Source: Anaerosolibacter sp.
GTDB lineage: Bacteria > Bacillota > Clostridia > Peptostreptococcales > Thermotaleaceae
DNA: 64,000 nt
NCBI RefSeq assembly: GCF_029240175.1
Contig: NZ_JARBTM010000017.1
Span: 1-64,000 of the forward strand
Reading direction: 5' to 3'
Below are positions 7,961-17,610 of the stretch, one piece after another; position 1 is the stretch's first letter; the number at the start of each line of letters is the position of its first letter. Position numbers and translations under genes: made by a program. Below the pieces are notes generated by a model that saw only the letters and a list, made by a program, of their open reading frames with translations, searched no databases and was not told the origin of the DNA.

Positions 7961-8599
7961 TTCTCTATGGATATGTTCTTCAAATTTTGAGTTTACTGCA
8001 CCTTCAGCCCAACTGCAAAAAAATTCACCTGACTTATAAAAATATAATTCATCCGTTTTTCTTTCATGCTTCCATGTGCCTGCTAGATAGGTATGTTCGC
8101 CTTTTCGAAAAACATCTTCAAGGATTCTTATATTTCCCTCATATAGATCCTCATAAACTTCTTTTAAGGATTTATAATCTAATCCCATTCTAAAATAGGT
8201 ATCTAAAGCCATAGCCTTGAGCATCCAGTCAAACGCCTTGGATAGACGTATAAACAGTTTCCTATAGTAGTTTTCCTTCACAAATATAGCAGTTTCAATA
8301 TCGGTTGTCGGCTTATAGCCCGTCTCCAGCCGTGAAAATTGAAACTGATCTATAGGAATATATTCTCGCTTGCGAAAAGCCTCCGTCAGTATTTCAATGA
8401 TTTCATAATCTTCAGTCTGCCTAAGGGCGTCCTCAATCTCAGTCTCTGTCATTTCTACATCCAAACCAATATTGTAGCATATATTCAAAAAAATATCCCT
8501 GTTGATCCAAACCCATTCATGATCTTCCAACCTATCCATATCAAGAATCTTTTCCAAGGTTTCTTCTTGGGTAAGGGTTGACAATATCTTATCCTTCAT
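7958..8599 (-). CDS. Hypothetical soluble protein downstream of an O-antigen-ligase-like gene
   Basis: I do not recognise this 213-residue acidic protein. It has no membrane segment. The middle is helical, with WMLKAMALDTYFRMGLDYKS, and the C-terminus is aromatic-rich (ELYFYKSGEFFCSW). It starts with an ATG after GGTGGTGGAA and overlaps the end of the ligase-like gene by 11 bases, so translation is probably coupled. A role in the same surface process is possible but unsupported by motifs. Confidence 0.7.
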   Translation of the reverse strand: MKDKILSTLTQEETLEKILDMDRLEDHEWVWINRDIFLNICYNIGLDVEMTETEIEDALRQTEDYEIIEILTEAFRKREYIPIDQFQFSRLETGYKPTTDIETAIFVKENYYRKLFIRLSKAFDWMLKAMALDTYFRMGLDYKSLKEVYEDLYEGNIRILEDVFRKGEHTYLAGTWKHERKTDELYFYKSGEFFCSWAEGAVNSKFEEHIHRE

Positions 8600-9800
8600 A
8601 TTTCCACCACCTATGTTGTCTATACTCTTTTCTGCTATTTATCCAAATCCCGTCTGATATGGCCATCATCGTCCATACAAAAATAGAATATTGGGGCGCA
8701 AATACCACTGCATCGACGATTCCTTGAATCAGCAAGGTCATGTAAAATAAGCTCATACTTATTCCTATGGTTTTTATACCCCTATTCTGGCTCTCATTCA
8801 CCATTTCTATTGAATTTTTTATAGATTTTCCCAGCATAATCAATAATAGCAATAACCCAATTACGCCTGTTTCTGCCATCGTATGAAGAAAAAGATTGTG
8901 CCCGTGGAACACAGGCGCCTTGATCTCTGACGAATATTGATCGATATATACCCGCATAGTATTTAACCCTGTACCAAAAACCATATGGTCTTCAATGATA
9001 TCTATCACTGTCCTATATATCTCTATCCTATATTCAATGCTGCTATCTTTTGCAGCAAACTCAGGATTCATTCTTTGGGTATAGTTGCTGCCATCAATCA
9101 TAAGGGCTGCAATCAAAATGATAATGCCGTATATAATATATCTTTTATTCTTTTTTAAGGCAGTCAACACCATGGTAGCTATGGCCAGTGTCAGTAAAGC
9201 TGCCCTAGAATATGTAAATATTAAGCATATAGAACAGAGAAATAGAGAAATAACATGAACTGGCCGTTTTCGTATCTCTTCCAAAGAAGCAATGGTCATA
9301 CAAATCATAGAAACCAAATACGCCCCCAATACATTCGGATTATATAGTGTTGAATATACACGAATTTGAATATCATATATATTCTTATCTACCCAAGATT
9401 TAGGAAGATCTGAGGGATCAAGATAAAAGTACTGGATAATACCAATGCCAGATATGATTATACTTCCCCAAACCAATATATTTATGAGGGTGCTGTACTC
9501 CTTTTCGGTGCTGAAGTTATCGCGGATTGCAATATATGCTGCTATTTGTAGTATAATAAGGGTAAATGCTTGAAGTCCATAAAATGTATATCGAGTCTGT
9601 AGTAACTGAAAAAGTAAATAAATAATAATAACCCAAAGCGTACCATTGTTCTTACCAAGAAAATCCTTTTCACAGGTTTTCATCTTAAAGATTTTATATA
9701 TCAATAGGGATAATAGACCGAGGTATCCTATATATATAGAAATACTGGCAGCGATCAAGGATGCCATGACGATACGTTGTTCTATACGACGATTCCCCAT
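8589..9800 (-). CDS. O-antigen ligase / polymerase-like membrane protein (Wzy_C domain)
   Basis: The 403-residue protein has about eleven hydrophobic segments. A large loop between segments, around residues 240-310, contains the family signature region GTGLNTMR...HGHNLFLHTMAETG. Other family motifs are YNPNVLGAYL and TYSRAALL. Wzy_C-type enzymes ligate or polymerise glycans at the outer face of the membrane. In a Gram-positive cell the acceptor may be a cell-wall polymer or glycoprotein. No polysaccharide operon surrounds it. The start is an ATG with AAGGAG upstream. Confidence 0.82.
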   Translation of the reverse strand: MGNRRIEQRIVMASLIAASISIYIGYLGLLSLLIYKIFKMKTCEKDFLGKNNGTLWVIIIYLLFQLLQTRYTFYGLQAFTLIILQIAAYIAIRDNFSTEKEYSTLINILVWGSIIISGIGIIQYFYLDPSDLPKSWVDKNIYDIQIRVYSTLYNPNVLGAYLVSMICMTIASLEEIRKRPVHVISLFLCSICLIFTYSRAALLTLAIATMVLTALKKNKRYIIYGIIILIAALMIDGSNYTQRMNPEFAAKDSSIEYRIEIYRTVIDIIEDHMVFGTGLNTMRVYIDQYSSEIKAPVFHGHNLFLHTMAETGVIGLLLLLIMLGKSIKNSIEMVNESQNRGIKTIGISMSLFYMTLLIQGIVDAVVFAPQYSIFVWTMMAISDGIWINSRKEYRQHRWWKYEG

Positions 9801-9898
9801 TGTTCGTTCTCCTTATGCTATAAATTTCCAGCCGCTTAAATCATATTGTAGCACATACTATAAGGAAAAACTATGAAATATCCAAAAAGGAGGTTTTT

Positions 9899-10408
9899 AT
9901 GCAAAAAGCTGTATTTCTCGATCGAGATGGCGTAATCAATGACAATCGTATGCCTGTAAATAAGCCTCAAGATTTTGTTTTTTTTCCATGGACCTTTGAA
10001 GCAGTTAGAATGCTCAATGACGCTGGTTTCCAAGTATTTGTCGTAACAAATCAGGGCGGTATTGAAATGGGGTATTTTACCCATGAAAATCTTAAGGATA
10101 TCCATGATAGCATGCTGGCAGATTTTAAGATCAATGATATTATGATCCATGGTGTAGCCTATTGCCCCCATTTTAAATCAAAATGTGAATGTAGAAAACC
10201 AGCACCAGGGATGCTCCTTCGCTTGGCCAAGGAGCATCATATCGACCTTGAAACCTCTTATATGGTAGGAGATCGAGATTTCGATATTGAGGCAGGCCGG
10301 CGAGCCGGCTGCAAGACCATAAAACTAGGGGCACCTTATAGAAATGCTGATTATACTGTCTCAAACCTTCTAGAGGCAGCAAAGTTAATTGTTTCAACAA
10401 GCAAATAA
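9899..10408 (+). CDS. HAD-superfamily phosphatase, GmhB / HisB-N type
   Basis: The 169-residue protein has the HAD nucleophile motif FLDRDGVIN (D8, D10), motif II VVTNQGG, the zinc loop CPHFKSKCECRKP, and motif IV VGDRDFDIEAG. This arrangement fits D,D-heptose 1,7-bisphosphate phosphatase and histidinol-phosphatase relatives. The zinc loop is present, so the metal site is probably intact. No heptose pathway genes are nearby, so the physiological substrate is open. The ATG follows AAGGAGG. It is monocistronic, with a terminator that overlaps the stop. Confidence 0.85.
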   Translation: MQKAVFLDRDGVINDNRMPVNKPQDFVFFPWTFEAVRMLNDAGFQVFVVTNQGGIEMGYFTHENLKDIHDSMLADFKINDIMIHGVAYCPHFKSKCECRKPAPGMLLRLAKEHHIDLETSYMVGDRDFDIEAGRRAGCKTIKLGAPYRNADYTVSNLLEAAKLIVSTSK

Positions 10409-10436
10409 ATACCAGCACCTACGCTGGTATTTATTT
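10403..10436 (+). terminator. Terminator overlapping the HAD phosphatase stop
   Basis: A 14-bp perfect stem AAATAAATACCAGC with loop ACCTAC. The TAA stop (10406-10408) is inside the left arm, and T-rich sequence follows. Confidence 0.88.
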
Positions 10437-10457
10437 TTATTATTTCAAACCAATATA

Positions 10458-11138
10458 TCAAACCGATTCTATAAACTTATAACGATGGACAGGGCGCCCT
10501 ACACTGCCATACTCTAACTCCACCTGGACAACTTTTTTATCTGTCAGGTATTCTAAATATCTTCTAGCAGTAACCCTGGCGATACCAACATCTTGAGATA
10601 GCTCCATAGACGTATGGAACTGTTTATTATTCTTTAAATAATCCACCACAAGATCCAAGGTAGTCTGATTCAATCCCTTTGGCAATTCTTCTATCCTATC
10701 ATCTTTCAGATGAAGAATTCGATCCAGGTCCTGCTGCTGAAAATTATCTTTATTTTCTAGGGTTTCTCTCATTTTCTGATAGTGAAGCAAGGCTTCCTTA
10801 AATCTCTCAAATTTAAAAGGCTTGATAATATAGTCAATCACACCATATCTTATGGCATCATGGATTGTATCAACAGTTTTGTCCGCAGTTATCAAAATCA
10901 CATCCACGTTGGCACCGATACTTCTTATTTCCTTTAATACAGTCAGACCGTCCATTTTGGCCATAAAAACATCCAGTAAAACCAATTGTGGTTTAAGCTC
11001 TCGTACCATTTTCAAAGCTTCAGAACCATTATTTGCGATACCAACAACACGAAAATCTTTAACTTTTGAAATAAATCTTCGGTTGATTTCTTGAACCATA
11101 GGGTCATCCTCAACGATCAAAACATGTATCTCTCTCAT
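10458..11138 (-). CDS. Response regulator, CitB/DcuR family
   Basis: The 226-residue protein has a receiver domain (D11-D12, phospho-acceptor D56 in QLVLLD, K in IIKPFKFERF), a linker, and a C-terminal helix-turn-helix (SMELSQDVGIARVTARRYLEYL). This matches the CitT/DcuR/MalR regulators of C4-dicarboxylate and citrate metabolism. It begins 15 bases after the kinase gene. No transporter or catabolic gene is adjacent, so the target is elsewhere in the genome or is the symporter at 3.2-4.4 kb. That last point is speculation. Confidence 0.9.
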   Translation of the reverse strand: MREIHVLIVEDDPMVQEINRRFISKVKDFRVVGIANNGSEALKMVRELKPQLVLLDVFMAKMDGLTVLKEIRSIGANVDVILITADKTVDTIHDAIRYGVIDYIIKPFKFERFKEALLHYQKMRETLENKDNFQQQDLDRILHLKDDRIEELPKGLNQTTLDLVVDYLKNNKQFHTSMELSQDVGIARVTARRYLEYLTDKKVVQVELEYGSVGRPVHRYKFIESV

Positions 11139-11153
11139 TTTTCCACCACGCTA

Positions 11154-12749
11154 TCATTTTTTAGGAATAATCACAATCATTTCTGTACCAACATCCATTT
11201 GACTCTCTACATGAATGGTACCGCCTACACCTTCAAGAATCTGCCGAATCAAGGCCAATCCTACCCCTTTGTTTGCTCCTTCTTTTGTAGAAAAACCAAA
11301 TTCAAATATTTTTTCTAGATTTTCCTCTGGAATTCCTTCTCCTGTGTCTGTAACAATGATTTCCAGTTCTTCACTTCCATCATTAATTGTTAAGTATACG
11401 TTTTTACGCTCTCGGTCAAGACCACTTACGGCATCTATGGCATTTTCGATGAGATTCCCTATAACCGTCAAAAGGACCTCTGTATCAATTTCATCCCCCT
11501 GGGCCACTCTACTACAGGGATCTATAGAAAATTTGATTTTCATCTCTTCCATTTTATTATATTTTGCCAGAAGCAGACCTGACAAAGAAGGGTTTTTTAT
11601 ATGCTTTGTTAGAAAGCCTAAGGTTTCTTCATGGAGGATACTGATATCATCTATATACTTCATGGCCTCATCGTAGCATTTCAATTGAAGCAGGCCAGAA
11701 ATGGTATGCATTTTATTTAAAAATTCATGATTTTGTGCCCTAAGGGCATCGATAAACCGTCTTACACCCGTCATCTGTTCCGCAAGATTTTTTACTTCCG
11801 TCAAATCTCTAAAACTTGATACAGCACCAATGGCCTCACCACCGATATTAATGGGAAGCGTATTCGCTACGATAGCTCTGTTGTTCAGGATATGCTCTCG
11901 ATCATATTCTGGGATGCCCTTTTCAATAATTTCCGGCATATGGCTGTTTTTTATAATTTCTCGAATATCTCTGCCGATTACATCCTCTTTCAGTCCTAAA
12001 ATTCTTTTGCCTTCCCCATTTATCAGAGTAATTTTATATTCACTATCGACTGCCAAAATTCCTTCCTTCACCGTCTGCAGGATAACATATCTTTCCTTTA
12101 GGAGCCGTGAAATCTCCAAAGGCTCCAACCCAGATATTTGTCTTTTGATGTTTTGAGCCAGCATCGTTGCCCCCATAATGGTGAGGAGGATGGAAAAAGT
12201 TAGAATGAAGTAAAAACCACTCTCAACTTCCGTAAAAAATTTAGTTATATTGGGCATTGCCATACTAACTAAGACAATACCCACTTGCTTTCCATCCCTA
12301 TAGATTGGCATATGTGCTTGAACATACCGCTCCTGCCCCTTGGTACTTTTTGAAATATAGGTTTTTCCATCATAGGCCATGCTGCTATTGCCCTTAATAT
12401 CCCTTCCACCAATTTTATTAAACGCTGAATATGCATATTGAATGCCATTAATGTCCATCACGGCTATAGCCGCTGCATTGGATGCCCTCCGGATGTCCTC
12501 AACAATCAGCTGGGTCCTATATTCACCCCTGGGTTTGCCAATATTAACCTGGATATCCCTTTGTAACACTATTTTTTGAGCTACTTCCATGGAATTTTTT
12601 GCTAGTGTATTCTCAATACTATTATTGATATACCATAGACTAAAGCCGCCAATAATGGAGATGAGCACTGCAACCATTACCGTCGTAAAGACAATCATCT
12701 TAACCTTCAAGGAAGCTTTCATATACTTTTCTATAGGTCTCACTCCCAC
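11154..12749 (-). CDS. Sensor histidine kinase, CitA/DcuS family
   Basis: The protein has about 531 residues. It has two membrane segments (about 14-35 and 180-200) enclosing an extracytoplasmic Cache/PDC sensor domain, then a PAS domain (about 215-320). Next comes a SPOB-like dimerisation helix (RAQNHEFLNKMHTISGLLQL, with the phospho-His in NHEF) and a GHKL ATPase domain (NLIENAIDAV, DTGEGIPEE, GVGLALIRQI). This is the standard layout of citrate and C4-dicarboxylate sensors. The start is uncertain: GTG at 12749, GTG at 12743 after GGAGTGGGA, or the later ATG of MKASLKVK. Confidence 0.9.
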   Translation of the reverse strand: MGVRPIEKYMKASLKVKMIVFTTVMVAVLISIIGGFSLWYINNSIENTLAKNSMEVAQKIVLQRDIQVNIGKPRGEYRTQLIVEDIRRASNAAAIAVMDINGIQYAYSAFNKIGGRDIKGNSSMAYDGKTYISKSTKGQERYVQAHMPIYRDGKQVGIVLVSMAMPNITKFFTEVESGFYFILTFSILLTIMGATMLAQNIKRQISGLEPLEISRLLKERYVILQTVKEGILAVDSEYKITLINGEGKRILGLKEDVIGRDIREIIKNSHMPEIIEKGIPEYDREHILNNRAIVANTLPINIGGEAIGAVSSFRDLTEVKNLAEQMTGVRRFIDALRAQNHEFLNKMHTISGLLQLKCYDEAMKYIDDISILHEETLGFLTKHIKNPSLSGLLLAKYNKMEEMKIKFSIDPCSRVAQGDEIDTEVLLTVIGNLIENAIDAVSGLDRERKNVYLTINDGSEELEIIVTDTGEGIPEENLEKIFEFGFSTKEGANKGVGLALIRQILEGVGGTIHVESQMDVGTEMIVIIPKK

Positions 12750-12909
12750 TCCATCGGTTTATAGACATATAGAATACATTCTCTTTGATATGGGCTTATT
12801 CCTCCTATCATCTGTAATACACTTTGCATTTACCCCAAAAAATAATATGTATCTTCTACTGGGCATTGGATTTTTACATCTTCATAGCAGACTTTTTTTA
12901 TAAAAATGG

Positions 12910-12915
12910 TATAAT
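12910..12915 (+). promoter_or_regulatory. -10 box for the glycosyltransferase gene
   Basis: TATAAT stands 22 bases before the GTG start, with AGGAGGTG between them. The -35 region is weak by eye. Confidence 0.5.
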
Positions 12916-12936
12916 AGTTATCTAGGAGGTGATTGT

Positions 12937-14085
12937 GTGAATATACTATTTTTTACTGTATCCGCAGGGGAAGGCCATAATCAAGTCGCCAAAACCATCG
13001 CGGATAAGATTAAGCGAATAGATCCAAAGCATAAAGTAGAAGTTATTGATGCTTTTAATTATGTCCATCCCAGTCTACATAAGATTGTATTTGAGGCATA
13101 TATAAAATCCATTAAATATATTCCCACCTTATATGGTTATATCTATAAACGTTCTGAAGTAACAGATAATTCCATCGTAGATGTGAGTGAATTTTTAAAT
13201 AAGGTAGTTTTGTCAAGGAAGTTGACACGGCTTTTGGGTGATTTTCAGCCTGATGTTATCGTCTGTACCCATCCCTTTCCCGCTGAAGCACTATCCGCAA
13301 TGAAAAGAAAGGGTAAAATTGATATTCCTTTGGTTACAGTACTTACGGATTATACGATTCACCCAAGCTGGATCAACAATGAAATCGATTATTATATGAT
13401 GCCCTCAGAAAACTTTGTCCACGAATTCCAGTATTGGCAGATTCCCTTGGAGCGGGCAAAATTTTTTGGTATTCCTATCGATGATAAATTTGCTAAATCT
13501 TATAACCGACAAGAAGTATGCGAAAGGCTAAATCTGTCCAATACCTTTACAGCCCTCATTATGGGTGGTGGTTTAGGGCTGGGAAACATAACAGAAACCC
13601 TGGATTATCTTTTTACTTACAATATCGATATTCAGATAATTGCCATTGCAGGAAAAAATCAAGAGCTCTATCGGTATCTATCTTTAATCAATCGAAAGAA
13701 TCTTAAGGTATTTGGCTATGTTTCCAACATTGATGAGTTTATGAGTGCCTCTGATATCATTATTACAAAGCCTGGTGGCATTACCGTCACAGAGGCATTG
13801 GCGAAAGAATTACCGATTATTGTAACTTGGAATCTACCTGGCCAAGAAGAGCGAAACATGGAGTTTATACTGAACAACGGTATCGGGATGGTAGCCGCCA
13901 GCCCCAACTCCCTCATTTCTTGTATCAATCTTCTTAAGGATGATCCAGATCGGTACCAAACCATCTGCAGAAATATGACTAGGCTCCGAAAACCCCATGC
14001 ATCAGAGGATATTGCAAATTTTATTTTAAATATGCCCAGTGCCAATCCATCGTCTACCGAAAGGTCCGTGTTCACGGTTCGGTAG
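12937..14085 (+). CDS. UgtP/MurG-like glycosyltransferase (MGDG synthase family, GT28)
   Basis: The 382-residue protein begins MNILFFTVSAGEGHNQ, the glycine-rich N-terminus of the MGDG synthase family. The C-terminal domain has MGGGLGLG and TKPGGITVTEALA, which bind the UDP-sugar. Bacillus relatives (UgtP) add glucose to diacylglycerol to make the anchor of lipoteichoic acid; YkoN-type relatives are less clear. It is expected on the cytoplasmic face of the membrane. The start is a GTG 6 bases after AGGAGGTG. The stop TAG is the last triplet of a hairpin. Confidence 0.85.
   Translation: MNILFFTVSAGEGHNQVAKTIADKIKRIDPKHKVEVIDAFNYVHPSLHKIVFEAYIKSIKYIPTLYGYIYKRSEVTDNSIVDVSEFLNKVVLSRKLTRLLGDFQPDVIVCTHPFPAEALSAMKRKGKIDIPLVTVLTDYTIHPSWINNEIDYYMMPSENFVHEFQYWQIPLERAKFFGIPIDDKFAKSYNRQEVCERLNLSNTFTALIMGGGLGLGNITETLDYLFTYNIDIQIIAIAGKNQELYRYLSLINRKNLKVFGYVSNIDEFMSASDIIITKPGGITVTEALAKELPIIVTWNLPGQEERNMEFILNNGIGMVAASPNSLISCINLLKDDPDRYQTICRNMTRLRKPHASEDIANFILNMPSANPSSTERSVFTVR
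14054..14085 (+). other. Hairpin ending in the glycosyltransferase stop codon
   Basis: CTACCGAA pairs with TTCGGTAG, with an inner CCGTG/CACGG stem. It encodes the last codons of the glycosyltransferase and ends with its TAG. No T-run follows, so it may stabilise the 3' end or act with the next hairpins. Confidence 0.6.
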
Positions 14086-14105
14086 GCGTTGAATCATACA
14101 CAAAT

Positions 14106-14185
14106 GGGCAGGATGATCCTGCCCGATTATGATGCATTCTTTTATAATATCTTAATACAAAGATCAACCGCTTTCGGTTGATCTT
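14106..14185. terminator. Two hairpins between convergent genes, second with T-run
   Basis: GGGCAGGAT/ATCCTGCCC at 14106-14124 is followed by AAGATCAACCG-CTTT-CGGTTGATCTT at 14160-14185 with a T-run to 14189. The second serves as a bidirectional terminator for the glycosyltransferase and fabI. Confidence 0.85.
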
Positions 14186-14190
14186 TTTTA

Positions 14191-14958
14191 TCATGCTAAT
14201 ATATTATATCCACAGTCCACGTGAATTACTTCACCTGTAATACCGCTGCTCATAGGGCTGCATAAAAACAATGCCGTATTGGCAACTTCCTCGGTTAGAA
14301 CCAGCCTTCCCATGGGTACCTTTTCTTCAAACTCCTTCAGCATGGTAGTAAAATCTTTGACCCCTTTGGCCGCTAAGGTCTTTATAGGTCCTGCAGATAT
14401 GGCATTTACTCGAATGTTTTCCCTGCCGAGATCCGCTGCCAGGTATTTTACACTGGCTTCTAAGGCAGCCTTGGCTACCCCCATCACATTGTAATTTTTC
14501 ACCACTCGTTCTCCACCGAGGTAAGATAAGGTAATGATGCTTCCACCCTCTTTCATCAGGGGTACAGCACCTCTGGTCACAGCCACCAAAGAGTATGCAC
14601 TAATATCTTGAGCCATGGCATAGCCTTCTCTAGAAGTATTCATATAGAGTCCTTCCAGTTCTTCTTTTTTTGCATGGGCAATACTATGGACTACCCCATG
14701 AATCATGCCAACCTTTTCTTCAATCTCTTCGAAAGCTTTCGCTATATCTTCATCCTTGGTCACATCACAGTGAATCAATGGGAATGTCCCCATCTCCTCT
14801 GTAAGCTTTCGGATATGTTCTTCACTTCGCTCCCCTTGATATGTAAAAATTAAGTTTCCACCTGCTTGATGTAGAACTTGGGCAATTCCCCATGCGATAC
14901 TCCATTTATTGGCGACACCCATTACCACGATGTTTTTTCCTTTTAGTCCCATATCCAT
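14191..14958 (-). CDS. fabI: Enoyl-[acyl-carrier-protein] reductase (NADH)
   Basis: The 255-residue short-chain dehydrogenase reduces the enoyl-ACP double bond in the last step of fatty-acid elongation. Y146 (SYLGGE), Y156 (KNYNVMG) and K163 (VAKAA) match the FabI catalytic set with the same numbering as the E. coli enzyme. The N-terminal GVANKWSIAWGIA is the FabI-type nucleotide-binding loop. An upstream in-frame ATG at 14976 exists, but GAGGAG lies correctly for the ATG at 14958. It directly follows the PBP gene, so it is the last gene of the FHA-RodA-PBP operon. FabI-type enzymes are the usual triclosan target. Confidence 0.93.
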   Translation of the reverse strand: MDMGLKGKNIVVMGVANKWSIAWGIAQVLHQAGGNLIFTYQGERSEEHIRKLTEEMGTFPLIHCDVTKDEDIAKAFEEIEEKVGMIHGVVHSIAHAKKEELEGLYMNTSREGYAMAQDISAYSLVAVTRGAVPLMKEGGSIITLSYLGGERVVKNYNVMGVAKAALEASVKYLAADLGRENIRVNAISAGPIKTLAAKGVKDFTTMLKEFEEKVPMGRLVLTEEVANTALFLCSPMSSGITGEVIHVDCGYNILA

Positions 14959-14975
14959 TGGTATCACTCCTCTCA

Positions 14976-16385
14976 TTATTTTACACGATTCATTGTTTGG
15001 ATCATCATGTCCCTGGCAAGGGGCGCAGCACTCTTTCCGCCGGTAGTCCCATGGCTCTCCAACACAACCACTACAACAACCTTTGGATCTTCAGCTGGTG
15101 CAAAACCTGTAAACCAAGCATGGGTTTTCCCAGTATCGTTTTCAGCCGTCCCTGTTTTTCCAGCAACCTTTATATTTTTGATTCTTGCATTCGTTCCCGT
15201 TCCATCGGTAACAACCTCAACCATCATATCACGAATTTCTCGTGCAATCAAACTACTGCTTGCCCTGGTCAATGCCTGGGGATAATTCACCTTTAGGGTC
15301 TTACCCTCGGAAGATAGTATCTCCTTCACCAAAATAGGCCTCATCATCACGCCATCATTGGCAATGGCAGACGTGGCCAACGCCATATTCAAAGGCGTAA
15401 CCAGCACCTTTCCTTGACCTATGGCTGATGCACCTAACTCTGGCTTTGTCATAATACCCTTGCTTGGAAATATGGAGGATTTTGTTTTTAAATCAAAGGG
15501 AATAATCCGATTAAACATAAACTTTTCAGCCGTATCCTGTAGTTTTTGTTCTCCCAGCTGAAGACCCATTTGACTAAAGGCAATATTGCAGGATTTTGCC
15601 ATGGCCTCTAACAGGTCCACTTCTCCATGGGCAGTCTCTTGGTAATCTCTCAGGACATAACCTTCTATGTTTACAGAACCTTCACACGCATATTCCGTAT
15701 CTATTTCTTTATTTTGCAGCGCTGCTGCTGCCGTAATAATCTTAAAGACCGAACCAGGGGTATATACCCCTGAGGTTGCCCGATTTAACAAAGGGCTCTC
15801 CTTATCCTCTACCAGTTCTTCCCAGTTCTCCTTAAAGGTTGATGCATTGAAATCAGGTTTACTTACCATGGCATATATCTCACCGCTTTTAGGATTCATG
15901 GCAATAATGGCACCTTTGTTATTTCCCAACTTCTGCTGCGCATATTTTTGCAGTTCATGATCTAGAGAGAGAATCAGGTTATTGCCCTTTTCCTTGGGTC
16001 CTGTAATCTTTTCGGTTATCTCCAAGATTGGATTTAATGCATTGATATTCAATAATTCATTATTATAAGATGACTCTAGTCCAGACTTTCCATACTCCTT
16101 ATCACTATAACCAATAACATGGCTATAGAGTCTTCCATGATTGTATTTTCGTACCTGTTTATTGTTTTCTATTTTCTCACTATATGCCAGGGTTTTACCG
16201 TTTCTATCTACGATTTGCCCCCTTAATACATATTCTTCATTCAGCCATTGTCTTTTATTATAATTGTTGGTTACAATTTTAGATGCCCTAAATATTTCAA
16301 AGTAACTCAAATAAACCACTAGGATAATGAACAAAGCGCCCATCACCCAAAGCACTTTAACAATCCTCTTGGATTCTTGGTTCAT
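14976..16385 (-). CDS. Penicillin-binding protein 2-type transpeptidase
   Basis: The 469-residue protein has one N-terminal membrane anchor (residues 9-29) and a short dimerisation domain. The penicillin-binding domain shows all three motifs: S202-V-F-K205, S255-C-N257 and K400-T-G-T403. It cross-links peptidoglycan outside the membrane. The length and neighbours (FHA, RodA/FtsW) resemble the actinobacterial PbpA arrangement and match a similar clostridial operon. Its start overlaps the end of the ftsW/rodA gene by 29 bases, with AGGAGG upstream, so translation is coupled. It would pair with that SEDS protein as glycosyltransferase plus transpeptidase. Confidence 0.92.
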   Translation of the reverse strand: MNQESKRIVKVLWVMGALFIILVVYLSYFEIFRASKIVTNNYNKRQWLNEEYVLRGQIVDRNGKTLAYSEKIENNKQVRKYNHGRLYSHVIGYSDKEYGKSGLESSYNNELLNINALNPILEITEKITGPKEKGNNLILSLDHELQKYAQQKLGNNKGAIIAMNPKSGEIYAMVSKPDFNASTFKENWEELVEDKESPLLNRATSGVYTPGSVFKIITAAAALQNKEIDTEYACEGSVNIEGYVLRDYQETAHGEVDLLEAMAKSCNIAFSQMGLQLGEQKLQDTAEKFMFNRIIPFDLKTKSSIFPSKGIMTKPELGASAIGQGKVLVTPLNMALATSAIANDGVMMRPILVKEILSSEGKTLKVNYPQALTRASSSLIAREIRDMMVEVVTDGTGTNARIKNIKVAGKTGTAENDTGKTHAWFTGFAPAEDPKVVVVVVLESHGTTGGKSAAPLARDMMIQTMNRVK

Positions 16386-17598
16386 GGTTTTCCTCCTGTT
16401 CCAGTTCCTCAGATGCTACCTGTAGAATACCCAACGCTGCAAAGCTTGATACTAAGGAGCTGCCTCCATAGCTGACAAAGGGTAATGTGATACCCGTTAA
16501 AGGAATTAGCTTGGTTACGCCGCCTAAAATAATAAAGGCTTGAAAACCCAACATGGCTGTAATACCAATGGCCACGATTCGAAAAAATCTATGGTGCTGA
16601 TTAAGGGCAATTTTAAACCCTCTATATACCAAAATCAGAAACAGCATAATGACAGCCATGCCGCCAAATATCCCCATTTCCTCACAAATGGCAGAAAAAA
16701 TAAAATCGTTGTGCACCTCAGGGATAAATTCAGGATGACCTAGACCAATGCCTGTGCCAAAAAAGCCTCCCGAAGCAATGGCAAATAAAGATTGGGTAAT
16801 TTGATATCCCTTACTGTCGATAAATCTCCAAGGATCGATCCAAGTCTCCACCCTTACACGGACATGGTTAATAAAGAAATAACTCATGATCCCAGGCACT
16901 GATGCAGCACCTAAATTGTATAAGATAAACTTTCTATGCTCTTCATAGATGTATAGAATCGTCATGAAAATCAAGAAAAACAGCATAGCCGTTCCCAAGT
17001 CTCGTTGAATAAACAGGAACCCGATATGGGCATAGACAATACCAAAAAATACATAAGGATTCTTCAGTTTTTTTTCATTGGTATAATAGGATGCTAAGAA
17101 GAAGACAAACAGCAGTTTGATTAGCTCTGCCGGCTGAAAGCTGTAGCCTGCAACTCGAATCCAGTTGGTGGCCCCTTTTACTTTAATACCGAAGAGCAGG
17201 GTAGACAGGAACAATATTAAGGCTCCAGATGCATAGGCAATCGTCCATTTTTCCCATCCTTGTACCTTCTTCGTCACAAAGTAAGTTAGGAAAAAGATGA
17301 TAATTCCTATACCAAACCAAATAACCTGTTTAGCGCCGTACATAGGATTAATCCGATAGATCATAATTACACCAATACTTATCAGCATTGACATAATCAG
17401 AAACAAATAATGATCCCCTGTAGACCATTTGAGCAATACCCAATTGGATATATAAATAATGCAAATAAAAAGCAACCCTGAAATCAGCATGTTTCGATCA
17501 AAATTTTCCCGAAATGAAAAGAGTAATAATAATGCCAAACTATTGATCAATACAATTAGATTTTGCGGTGCCTTATAGCTGATAAATTTTTTGAGCAT
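16357..17598 (-). CDS. SEDS-family peptidoglycan polymerase (FtsW/RodA/SpoVE)
   Basis: The 413-residue protein has about ten membrane segments. SEDS motifs are QPAELIKLLFV, the RDLGTAMLFFLIF stretch, the loop with KGYQITQSLFAIASGGFFGTG, and FVSYGGSSL near the C-terminus. SEDS proteins polymerise lipid II glycan chains with a cognate class B PBP. The next gene encodes such a PBP and overlaps it. Whether it acts in division, elongation or sporulation is not determined by sequence. The start has GAGGTG at good spacing. Confidence 0.93.
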   Translation of the reverse strand: MLKKFISYKAPQNLIVLINSLALLLLFSFRENFDRNMLISGLLFICIIYISNWVLLKWSTGDHYLFLIMSMLISIGVIMIYRINPMYGAKQVIWFGIGIIIFFLTYFVTKKVQGWEKWTIAYASGALILFLSTLLFGIKVKGATNWIRVAGYSFQPAELIKLLFVFFLASYYTNEKKLKNPYVFFGIVYAHIGFLFIQRDLGTAMLFFLIFMTILYIYEEHRKFILYNLGAASVPGIMSYFFINHVRVRVETWIDPWRFIDSKGYQITQSLFAIASGGFFGTGIGLGHPEFIPEVHNDFIFSAICEEMGIFGGMAVIMLFLILVYRGFKIALNQHHRFFRIVAIGITAMLGFQAFIILGGVTKLIPLTGITLPFVSYGGSSLVSSFAALGILQVASEELEQEENHEPRIQEDC

Positions 17599-17610
17599 AT
17601 GTACACCTCT

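Noticed and set aside
14976-16385. fabI start overlapping inside the PBP gene
   Set aside because: The first ATG of fabI (14976) overlaps the PBP stop, but GAGGAG lies correctly only for the ATG at 14958.
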